Source: JBDSRX01 sp047445235 (lineage in GTDB: Bacteria > Patescibacteriota > Dojkabacteria > J137). Taken from it: a DNA stretch of 19,475 bases. Below are positions 1-5,555 of the stretch, in pieces. The translations under genes and the position numbers were made by a program. A model generated the notes under the pieces. That model saw only the letters and a list, made by a program, of their open reading frames with translations. It had not been told where the DNA came from and made no database searches. The stretch covers positions 1-19,475 of the forward strand of contig JBLGEO010000037.1 of NCBI GenBank assembly GCA_047445235.1. The letters are read 5' to 3'. The first letter of the stretch is position 1. Each line of letters opens with the position of its first letter.

Positions 1-185
1 AAAACTTTTCTGTAATAAGTGTTATCTAATGTTTCTTTAAAAATATTTATTCCAAAAGGCATTTTTTTCTCTTCCATGGGATTATTAAAATTAATATAAA
101 AAAATATTGCACCTAAAGAAACTAGGACTGCACAGCCAATAATTATGTACTTTTTGAAAGATGTTGTGTTCTTACTACGTTTCAT
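1..185 (-). CDS. N-terminal part of a membrane-anchored protein, truncated by the window edge
   Basis: An open frame starts with ATG at 185 and runs leftward off the window without a stop, giving 61 codons. The product begins with a short basic stretch (MKRSKNTTSFKK), then one hydrophobic segment at about residues 13-33 (YIIIGCAVLVSLGAIFFYI), then a polar region containing NPMEEKKMPFGINIF. This is the layout of a signal anchor or uncleaved signal peptide with the rest of the protein outside the membrane. It lies 72 nt downstream of the RibD-like gene on the same strand and could be cotranscribed with it. The family cannot be recognised from this fragment. Confidence 0.6.
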   Translation of the reverse strand, partial: MKRSKNTTSFKKYIIIGCAVLVSLGAIFFYINFNNPMEEKKMPFGINIFKETLDNTYYRKV

Positions 186-257
186 ATTAGTAACATAGTA
201 TCACTTTCAAAAAAGTTTTGTGGTCTGGAAGTATCATTAATAAAATTTCTACACGCT

Positions 258-809
258 TCAGTTCTTCTTCGTAACTTTAAACATAATGCTGGTCCTCATA
301 GTTGTAACTGCATCTACACTAATTCTTTCTAGTTGGATCTTATCTGTATCAATATTTTCAAATAACTTTAGTCCTTTACCTAGTAGAATAGGCATAATAT
401 CTATTTGTAGCTCATCACATAGTCCAGAATTAAGAGCTTGCTGTATAGTATTTGCACCTCCTATGATCTGCACCATCTTATCTCCTGCTGCTTTCTTTGC
501 CTGAGTAATTGCACTTTCAATACCATCAGTTACAAATGTAACACTAAGTTTATCGTTTCCTTGTGGTTTCTTTTCTGGAATATTATGAGTCAGAATAAAT
601 AATGGAACTTGGAATTCATAGTCGTCATTAACCCATTGAAGGGGATCTGCCATATTATATGTGTTATTTCCCATAATAACTGCACCAGTTTCGTCAATCA
701 TTTTTTTAAATGTTTGTGTGTTTAAGAGTTCGTCAAAATCTGGATTAACTTTATCCGCGTCCATAAATCCATCTAAAGATATTGTCATTCCTGCCATTAC
801 TTTTTCCAT
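258..809 (-). CDS. Dihydrofolate reductase-like protein (RibD C-terminal domain family, YwjB/YyaP type)
   Basis: This 183-aa protein matches the RibD_C/DHFR-like fold in length and motif order. Residues 8-15 read MTISLDGF, the usual first strand and loop. An 'AVIMGNNTYN' segment near 43-52 corresponds to the 'GRxTY' region. 'VQIIGGANTIQQAL' around 113-126 is the glycine-rich NADPH-binding turn, and 'DELQIDIMPILLGKGLKLF' around 132-150 is the late strand typical of the family. Members are NAD(P)H-dependent reductases, some acting in riboflavin synthesis and many of unknown substrate. No deaminase domain or rib genes are nearby, so a role in riboflavin synthesis is not supported; small stand-alone copies are often laterally exchanged. 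The gene ends in TGA. The ATG at 809 is the natural start, though no Shine-Dalgarno precedes it. Confidence 0.85.
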   Translation of the reverse strand: MEKVMAGMTISLDGFMDADKVNPDFDELLNTQTFKKMIDETGAVIMGNNTYNMADPLQWVNDDYEFQVPLFILTHNIPEKKPQGNDKLSVTFVTDGIESAITQAKKAAGDKMVQIIGGANTIQQALNSGLCDELQIDIMPILLGKGLKLFENIDTDKIQLERISVDAVTTMRTSIMFKVTKKN

Positions 810-878
810 AGAAAACTATTTTAATATGTATATATAAATAATAGCAAAAGGATGAAAAATGAGAAAGAATGTAGAAGT

Positions 879-1631
879 TTATTGTTCATGTGTTTCAATC
901 CACTTTCTTCTTGCTTCTGTAATTCTTAAAATTCTAGCAAAGCTTGTTTCCCCGAGAATATTTGCTTGTATTCCCATATCTTTATCTGTTGGTATATATA
1001 TTGGTGTTCTAATAATTGGTTGGATTTTATCTGTATAACCCCCTGTTGTAGGAGCTATAGCTATTACTCTTTTTTTTCGTTCACGTTTAACTTTCTTTCT
1101 ATCTTTTTTTATTAATTCAAGAGGTAATTCTGTTACAGTTTCGAGGACTACTTCGCTTGGTAAATTCTTTGTTATTTCTATTTTTATAAGTTCTAGTAAC
1201 TGCATCACTAGCTCCGGTGTAACTTGAAGTCGAGAATCTGGATTAATAACTTGTGTTAGATCATTTACTTCTGAAGTTGGTCCATATTCATCAAATGGAA
1301 GATATTCTACTCCAAAAAAGGCTTGTGTTCTTTTGCTCTCATTAGAATCACGCATTCTTACAACAAGCCTACATGATTCTGGTTCTGGTTCTGGTTCTAT
1401 TTCTATTAAATATACATCTCCAAAAAGCTCTATGGATGTTTCGAAGACTATTAATTTAGTTCGAAAAAGAATGTATCCTATCTCAGATACTAATTCACAT
1501 ATTCTATTATTCGTTTCAAAATCAATTAGTGAAATGACATCTTTTTCTGTTGTGACTTCTGTTTTTAACCTTAAAGTTTCTAAACCACTAAAATCACCAT
1601 TCCCTTGTTTGAAGCTTCTGAATAAATTCAT
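879..1631 (-). CDS. Hypothetical protein, 250 aa, no recognised family
   Basis: I do not recognise this protein. It has no signal peptide or membrane segment and appears to be cytoplasmic. The N-terminal 150 residues are mixed hydrophobic and acidic, and include an EPEPEPES stretch encoded by a short (TTCTGG)n-like hexamer run at about 1375-1398. The middle (around 170-190) is strongly basic (KKDRKKVKRERKKR). The end is a conserved-looking segment with 'TPIYIPTDKDMGIQANILGETSFARILRITEARRKW', shown here only as description of its tail region. The basic patch could bind nucleic acid, but this is a guess. Two TATAAT boxes lie just upstream on the minus strand, so the gene may have its own promoter, or be read through from the tRNA-His gene 71 nt upstream. 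Confidence 0.7.
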   Translation of the reverse strand: MNLFRSFKQGNGDFSGLETLRLKTEVTTEKDVISLIDFETNNRICELVSEIGYILFRTKLIVFETSIELFGDVYLIEIEPEPEPESCRLVVRMRDSNESKRTQAFFGVEYLPFDEYGPTSEVNDLTQVINPDSRLQVTPELVMQLLELIKIEITKNLPSEVVLETVTELPLELIKKDRKKVKRERKKRVIAIAPTTGGYTDKIQPIIRTPIYIPTDKDMGIQANILGETSFARILRITEARRKWIETHEQ

Positions 1632-1647
1632 AAAAATAACACTGTAA

Positions 1648-1662
1648 ATTATACAGATTATA
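1648..1662 (-). promoter_or_regulatory. Two overlapping candidate -10 boxes for the 250-aa gene
   Basis: On the minus strand TATAAT occurs at 1653-1648 and again at 1662-1657, 17 and 26 nt before the start codon at 1631. No good -35 lies at the right distance from either, so the call rests on the -10 matches alone. A start from the nearer box would leave only about a 10-nt leader. Confidence 0.35.
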
Positions 1663-1702
1663 ATAAAAATTGAATAAGTTTGGGAAAATTACAAAGATGA
1701 TA

Positions 1703-1778
1703 TGGGGTGGAAGATGGGATTCGAACCCACGACACCTCGCTCCACAGGCAAGTGCTCTACCGCTGAGCTACTCCCACC
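1703..1778 (-). tRNA. tRNA-His, anticodon GTG
   Basis: The minus strand folds into a full cloverleaf. The acceptor arms GTGGGAG and CTTCCAC form seven pairs. The D-arm begins TAGCTCAGCGGTAGAGC. The anticodon stem CTTGC/GCGAG encloses the loop CTGTGGA, giving anticodon GTG (His). The T-arm contains GTGGGTTCGAATCCCAT. The discriminator is C73, and a G lies immediately before the acceptor stem, giving the G-1:C73 pair that is the identity element of tRNA-His. The CCA end is encoded in the DNA. Confidence 0.95.
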
Positions 1779-1845
1779 ACCAATTTGAACGAGAATAGTA
1801 CTGGGAAACATTATACCATTTGGTTTAGATGCAACACAATCTAAA
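1777..1845. repeat. Copy 1 of a dispersed repeat (tRNA-His promoter and leader)
   Basis: Positions 1800-1845 match 4260-4305 at 40 of 46 bases. The similarity extends with a 4-nt length difference down to the shared CCACCAA (1777-1783 and 4241-4247), which abuts the tRNA 5' end here. Copy 1 carries the functional-looking tRNA promoter. Confidence 0.75.
1810..1839 (-). promoter_or_regulatory. Promoter of tRNA-His
   Basis: Read on the minus strand: -35 TTGTGT (1839-1834), an 18-nt spacer, and a perfect -10 TATAAT (1815-1810) preceded by TGG, an extended -10 element. The predicted start near 1803 is about 25 nt before the tRNA. The whole element is repeated, diverged, at 4241-4305. Confidence 0.75.
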
Positions 1846-1904
1846 ACTAATTTCCAACATATTAACCTCCGCCAGAGAATCCTTCTTATATAGAAATTAA
1901 AAAA

Positions 1905-1933
1905 TTTACTAGTCTGTTTTTTTACCTTATAAT
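1905..1933 (+). promoter_or_regulatory. Promoter upstream of the polytopic membrane protein
   Basis: A -35-like TTTACT (1905-1910), a 17-nt spacer and a perfect -10 TATAAT (1928-1933) precede the gene at 1988. The predicted start near 1940 gives a leader of roughly 48 nt. This promoter and the tRNA-His promoter are divergent and less than 100 nt apart. Confidence 0.6.
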
Positions 1934-1987
1934 CTAATATTAATTTAGAAGAAATGAACTTACATTCCTTTAGTGATCAAATGATAT

Positions 1988-3676
1988 ATGAAAAAAAAGT
2001 TCACTCAATTCGTATCCAAGCTCAATAATCCCAATACTTTATTTGTTATAGGTTTAGTCATACTCACTGTAATGACTGGCTATACTTACGGCAAACACGA
2101 CCAAGCACTTTATATTCCTTTAGTTAACAAGATATTAAACCCTGATTTATATACTAGGGATATATTTGCGCATTTAATTAATAACGAAGCAGCGAGTTTT
2201 CTTAAATTATTGGCACCTTTTTTTAGAATATTCGGAATACAAACAGCATTTTTTATACTCTATTATATTGGGTTTGCTGTATTAGTTTTTTCATCGTTTC
2301 TAATAGGAAGATATTTATTCAATAGCAAAAATGCCGGATACGTTTTTGGATTAGTCGTCCTAGCTTCAAGAATGCCTCTGCTTACACCCGAAACTTTCTT
2401 TGCAACAAGAGAATTGATATTGCCACTACTAATGATTTCTGTCTATTTCTTTATTAAGAGTAAGTATAAATTAAGTTATTTCTTAATAGGTATTCTCGCC
2501 AACTTTCATCAGATCTCAGCGATCTCATTATTATTAATACTGGGTTTTGTTCATTTAGTTTTTATTAAAAGTATTGGCATTAAGAAGACAATAATATCGG
2601 CACTATTATTTCTTATAGGTTTTGCACCAACTATATTTCAAATTTTAATGGGGAACGGTACGAAAATAATTCTTACAGTAGACGAAGAATGGTACAAGTT
2701 TCAAAGACTCCTTACAACAAGCAACTACGGCATGTTCTACCCAGAAGGATTGCAGTCTACACTAACTTTCTTGTCTATATTATTTGGCTCTTTCACAATT
2801 TTTCTAATGCTTAGAAAGTATAGAAATTTAGTAGAAGAGAAGCATAAACAGGGTTACGATAAATTAAGTCTAATGATTTTATTTACAATATTATTTCAAT
2901 TAGTAGTAGCAATAGTCTATAGAGTTTACCCAGCTGTGATTCTAGTACAATTACAGTTAATTCGAGCTTCATCATTTTTGACAATAATTTCTGCACTTGG
3001 GCTTGGAACACTTATATGCTTACTGTATATAAATAAAAGGATCAATAAAAGTCACAGTATTATCTCATTTATGTTTTTCTATTTTGGCTATCCGTTATAT
3101 AGCTCCGTCATCTTATTTCTAGCAGATAAAAAACTAATTCCTAAATTTGTTGCAATTATATTAATTATTTTAGGCGTTTTAAATTTTGGACAAATATTTT
3201 CATTTTCAAGAGGTTATAGTGCTAAAGGTTCTTTATACTATGTAGACCAAGATTTTATTAACTTACAGGAATGGATGCGTGATAATACTCCTGTTACCTC
3301 ACTCTTTTTAAGTCCTCTAAATATTGATGATGTTATGTCTGGAAATATCCGTGTAATCTCCGAGAGGAATATATTGTTCGGCAAGTCTGAGATGTGGATG
3401 GATATTATAGATTATCAAGGTTATAAGCCATTAATTGGGATATTAGACGATATTTCTCATGGTAAGGCAACCGAGGCAATACAAGAAATTGATGGTGGAA
3501 AATTCTTTTATGATGTTCTTACAGAGAGTTATATTAAACTAACAGCTGACGATGTTTTGAGGCTTAAAGAAAAATATGGATTAGATTACTTTATTGTCGA
3601 GGCTAAATACAAATACGAAGAGTTCCAAGAAGTATATGCAAATGATGAATATAGGGTATATAAGCTGCCTAATTGA
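1988..3676 (+). CDS. Polytopic membrane protein resembling GT-C glycosyltransferases
   Basis: This 562-aa protein begins with a basic N-terminus and a first membrane helix at about residues 17-35. A loop carrying 'GKHDQALYIPLVNKIL' follows, then roughly ten more hydrophobic segments up to about residue 405. The last 150 residues are soluble, with 'LQEWMRDNTPVTSLFLSPLN' and a terminal 'YFIVEAKYKYEEF'. A many-helix membrane core, acidic residues in the first external loop and a C-terminal domain of the 'W..ENTP..SLFL.P' kind are typical of GT-C-fold membrane proteins, which move sugars from lipid carriers to outside acceptors. No catalytic residue can be proven here. A small gene follows after 33 nt and is probably in the same transcript. 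A role in decorating surface proteins is plausible but inferred. Confidence 0.6.
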   Translation: MKKKFTQFVSKLNNPNTLFVIGLVILTVMTGYTYGKHDQALYIPLVNKILNPDLYTRDIFAHLINNEAASFLKLLAPFFRIFGIQTAFFILYYIGFAVLVFSSFLIGRYLFNSKNAGYVFGLVVLASRMPLLTPETFFATRELILPLLMISVYFFIKSKYKLSYFLIGILANFHQISAISLLLILGFVHLVFIKSIGIKKTIISALLFLIGFAPTIFQILMGNGTKIILTVDEEWYKFQRLLTTSNYGMFYPEGLQSTLTFLSILFGSFTIFLMLRKYRNLVEEKHKQGYDKLSLMILFTILFQLVVAIVYRVYPAVILVQLQLIRASSFLTIISALGLGTLICLLYINKRINKSHSIISFMFFYFGYPLYSSVILFLADKKLIPKFVAIILIILGVLNFGQIFSFSRGYSAKGSLYYVDQDFINLQEWMRDNTPVTSLFLSPLNIDDVMSGNIRVISERNILFGKSEMWMDIIDYQGYKPLIGILDDISHGKATEAIQEIDGGKFFYDVLTESYIKLTADDVLRLKEKYGLDYFIVEAKYKYEEFQEVYANDEYRVYKLPN

Positions 3677-3709
3677 TTCAATTTTTTAATTAAATATTAA
3701 CAAAAGACT

Positions 3710-4165
3710 ATGGATTCGGAACCCAAATTGAAAGTATATTCGGAGTTATCAGAACCAGAACAACTCTTAGCGATAATAACAGCAAGTACTGGACCAATTC
3801 CGCTAGGATCATTAAGTGGTTTTCTAAAAAGAGAAATCACTGAAGCGAATATCCAGTCGTTGATTGATGAAGGTATAGTAACGTCATTTATTGTTAATGG
3901 TCAAAAATCTTATTGGACTGCTGTAGTTCCCCGAACATTATGGGAACCGGAACTCGAAGATTCGCAAGGGAATAGATCCACATGGGAACATAGGTTTGAA
4001 TCTTCAATGGCAAATGGAGATAAAGAGTTAAAGCGCAAACAAGATGTACAAGAACTTGTAAACAAAAATTTATCCGAAATGGGAATTGACTATACGTCAG
4101 TATTTGATTTTATGTCTAATGATATGATAGATTCAATGGGTGAAGGTTTCTGGGGTGACACATAA
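3710..4165 (+). CDS. Small cytoplasmic protein with a possible winged-helix domain
   Basis: This 151-aa protein is not recognised by family. Residues about 15-70 ('EPEQLLAIITASTGPIPLG', then helices and 'QSLIDEGIVTSFIVNGQKSYW') have the spacing of a small winged helix: three helices, the third ending in a 'xxLxxxGIV' turn, then a beta hairpin ending in YW. The rest is acidic and helical, ending 'DSMGEGFWGDT'. There is no membrane segment or signal. It follows the membrane protein by 33 nt with no terminator between, so the two are probably cotranscribed. It could be a small regulator, but the DNA-binding reading rests on pattern only. Confidence 0.65.
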   Translation: MDSEPKLKVYSELSEPEQLLAIITASTGPIPLGSLSGFLKREITEANIQSLIDEGIVTSFIVNGQKSYWTAVVPRTLWEPELEDSQGNRSTWEHRFESSMANGDKELKRKQDVQELVNKNLSEMGIDYTSVFDFMSNDMIDSMGEGFWGDT

Positions 4166-4189
4166 TTAGTTGAGCTATTCCGCCTTAAG

Positions 4190-4242
4190 GGACTATCGAA
4201 ATTTATTTACTCGCTTTGCTCGTTAAAAAATTTTCAGTGTCC
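4190..4242. repeat. Large imperfect hairpin between converging transcripts
   Basis: GGAC at 4190-4193 pairs with GTCC at 4239-4242. Inside, an AT-rich stem (GAAATTTATTTA against TTAAAAAATTTTC) pairs almost fully and is capped by CTCGCTTTGCTCG. It lies 25 nt after the stop of the 151-aa gene and just downstream, on the minus strand, of the orphan promoter copy. It lacks a T-run on the plus side, so it is not a classical intrinsic terminator; it may stabilise RNA ends or terminate weakly in both directions. Confidence 0.5.
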
Positions 4243-4305
4243 ACCAACTTTGTAATATCACTGGGAAACACTATACAATTTGGCTTAGTTATAACACAAT
4301 CTAAA
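4241..4305. repeat. Copy 2 of the dispersed repeat (orphan tRNA-His promoter)
   Basis: A diverged copy of the tRNA-His promoter and leader ends exactly where the tRNA should begin; beyond CCACCAA the sequence is unrelated to a tRNA. On the minus strand it keeps TTGTGT (4299-4294), an 18-nt spacer and a -10 of TATAGT (4275-4270), so it could still fire leftward. Confidence 0.7.
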
Positions 4306-4348
4306 TTAGCATATGAATTATCCTATATCAATATCTATAACTATAGGC

Positions 4349-4354
4349 TATAAT
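4349..4354 (+). promoter_or_regulatory. -10 box for the zinc-ribbon protein gene
   Basis: A perfect TATAAT occurs at 4349-4354, with transcription expected near 4361 and a leader of about 25 nt before the ATG at 4386. The -35 region is poor. If this box is used, the in-frame ATG at 4353 lies inside the promoter and cannot be the start. Confidence 0.45.
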
Positions 4355-4385
4355 GATTACACTAATTACTTTTAACGATTTGCAC

Positions 4386-4949
4386 ATGAGAGACGACAGA
4401 AACAATAGATATTCAGATAACAATAGAGGCGGTGGATTTGGAAGAAGAGATGAAAGATCTAGCTTCAATAATAATAGAGGCGGTTCAGATGACAGACAAA
4501 TGTTCCCTGCTGTTTGCGATAACTGTGGAAAAGATTGCGAAGTTCCTTTCAGACCAAATGGAAGCAAACCAGTTTTCTGTAACGATTGTTTTAGAAAGAT
4601 GGGTGGAAACGACAGAGATGAAAATTCTGATAGATTTGACTTTAAAACAACAAGCTATGAAAGACCTAGCTTTGAGAAGCCATCTTTTGAAAAAAGAGAT
4701 CACGCAAGAGTTGAGAGCAAACCTACAAATAGTATTAACGATGTATATGTAAAACAGCAATTTGATGTTTTAAATACAAAGTTGAATAAGATTTTAGCAG
4801 CACTAGAAACTCAACCTGAGAAAAAAGCAAAAGTTGTTGAAGCACTAAAAGAGGTAAAACTTGAAATGACACCTGCTGCAGAAGTAGCTGAGGTTAAAGA
4901 AAAGAAACCAAAGAAAGCTGCTGTAAAAAAAACAAAGAAAGCTGAATAA
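4386..4949 (+). CDS. CxxC-x17-CxxC zinc-ribbon protein with a basic tail
   Basis: From the ATG at 4386 the product has 187 aa. An in-frame ATG 33 nt upstream is rejected because it overlaps the -10 box and would add a residue run unlike the rest. Residues 1-38 are rich in Arg, Asn, Asp and Gly (RNNRYSDNNRGGGFGRRDER). Cys44, Cys47, Cys65 and Cys68 form a CDNC-x17-CNDC pair, with the 'C.VPF.P....KPV.C..C' spacing of the small zinc-ribbon family common in CPR and some other bacteria; an extra Cys51 lies inside. A linker with three 'PSFEK'-like repeats follows, then a short helix (VKQQFDVLNTKLNKILAAL) and a Lys/Ala-rich tail ending KKPKKAAVKKTKKAE. The basic ends suggest nucleic-acid binding; its exact role is unknown. 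Confidence 0.8.
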   Translation: MRDDRNNRYSDNNRGGGFGRRDERSSFNNNRGGSDDRQMFPAVCDNCGKDCEVPFRPNGSKPVFCNDCFRKMGGNDRDENSDRFDFKTTSYERPSFEKPSFEKRDHARVESKPTNSINDVYVKQQFDVLNTKLNKILAALETQPEKKAKVVEALKEVKLEMTPAAEVAEVKEKKPKKAAVKKTKKAE

Positions 4950-4976
4950 TTGTAAAAAATAAAATTTAGTAAGATA

Positions 4977-5009
4977 ATAGGACTATATTTGTTAAAAATA
5001 TAGTCCTAT
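4977..5009. promoter_or_regulatory. Perfect hairpin covering the start codon of the 131-aa gene
   Basis: ATAGGACTATATTT (4977-4990) and its exact complement (4996-5009) form a 14-bp stem with a 5-nt loop GTTAA. The first two bases of the ATG at 5008-5010 lie in the stem. No T-run follows, so it is not an evident terminator. In RNA it would hide the start codon and the ribosome-binding region. Confidence 0.7.
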
Positions 5010-5403
5010 GTCAGTTAAAGGAACGAAAGACTCACCTTGGGAGTTAAAAACACCACCAGGAACATCTGAATACTCTATGTATAAGGAAGAAGATGGAACA
5101 ATAATATGCACGGTCGGTAAAACTGTATTAAAATATGATGCTAGAGCGGTTGATGATTTACATTCAATGCTAAAAAAACACGGCGATTGGATGGAATTAG
5201 GAAGTGCAGATGAGCAGAAGCCAGCAAAAGAAGGTACTGTTGAAGCATGGGCTAGAGATCCTAAAAACCCTGTCGGTGGATGGTATGGATTAAAGAAAGG
5301 ATTAAGAGGAAGATTTGGAATGTATATGCCTCCTTTAATGGAAGCTTTGGGCTTAGCAGAAGTTGAGCATAATCCAAAAGGAAATAGAATGAGAGGTAAA
5401 TAG
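5008..5403 (+). CDS. Conserved 131-aa protein of unknown function (possibly the DUF6855 family)
   Basis: The sequence has a clear conserved look: GTKDSPWELKTPPGTSEY near the N-terminus, then 'SMYKEEDGTIICTVGKTVLKYDARAVDDLHSML', 'HGDWMELGSADEQKPAKEGT' and 'NPVGGWYGLKKGLRGRFGMYMPPL', ending 'AEVEHNPKGNRMRGK'. I recall near-full-length relatives in distant phyla such as Actinobacteria; the DUF6855 name is from memory and unverified. Such even conservation across the length suggests an intact functional protein, and cross-phylum spread suggests lateral transfer. No membrane segment, signal or catalytic motif is evident. The only good start is the ATG at 5008, which lies in a hairpin. An intrinsic terminator follows the stop by 18 nt. 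Confidence 0.8.
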   Translation: MSVKGTKDSPWELKTPPGTSEYSMYKEEDGTIICTVGKTVLKYDARAVDDLHSMLKKHGDWMELGSADEQKPAKEGTVEAWARDPKNPVGGWYGLKKGLRGRFGMYMPPLMEALGLAEVEHNPKGNRMRGK

Positions 5404-5420
5404 ATTTTAGTGATTTATTG

Positions 5421-5461
5421 ATGCGATGTTGCTACTAATTAGTTGCAACATCGCATTTTTT
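5421..5461 (+). terminator. Strong intrinsic terminator after the 131-aa gene
   Basis: ATGCGATGTTGC (5421-5432) and GCAACATCGCAT (5445-5456) form a perfect 12-bp stem; the loop TACTAATTAGTT can add three more pairs. A T-run (5456-5461) and a further T-rich stretch follow on the plus strand. It separates the zinc-ribbon unit from the beta-helix operon. Confidence 0.9.
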
Positions 5462-5493
5462 ATTTATATTTTTTAATATAAAAGGTACATTAA

Positions 5494-5522
5494 TTGACTT
5501 CTTTTATAACTTTATCTAAAAT
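5494..5522 (+). promoter_or_regulatory. Promoter of the beta-helix surface operon
   Basis: -35 TTGACT (5494-5499), a 17-nt spacer and -10 TAAAAT (5517-5522), each one mismatch from consensus. Transcription should start near 5529, about 27 nt before the ATG at 5556. Confidence 0.65.
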
Positions 5523-5523
5523 A

Positions 5524-5538
5524 AAGTTGTTACAACTT
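5524..5538. promoter_or_regulatory. 15-bp palindrome at the predicted transcription start
   Basis: AAGTTGTTACAACTT is a perfect odd-length palindrome centred on 5531, directly over the expected +1 of the beta-helix operon. Its position fits a repressor operator, or a tiny hairpin at the 5' end of the mRNA. No regulator can be assigned. Confidence 0.45.
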
Positions 5539-5555
5539 AGTCACAAAAGACTTAA

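Noticed and set aside
3700..3709. ACAAAAGACT shared before the starts at 3710 and 5556
   Set aside because: Only two copies occur, both in AT-rich leaders, and other genes lack it; chance is likely.
4163..4187. tRNA-like 5' end on the minus strand (GGCGGAATAGCTCAACT)
   Set aside because: It resembles the start of a tRNA, but no D-arm closing, anticodon or T-arm follows, and the sequence runs into the end of the 151-aa gene. Too short to call a remnant.
4353..4388. Upstream ATG at 4353 as the start of the zinc-ribbon protein
   Set aside because: It overlaps the TATAAT box at 4349-4354, and the extra eleven residues do not resemble the rest of the protein; 4386 fits better.
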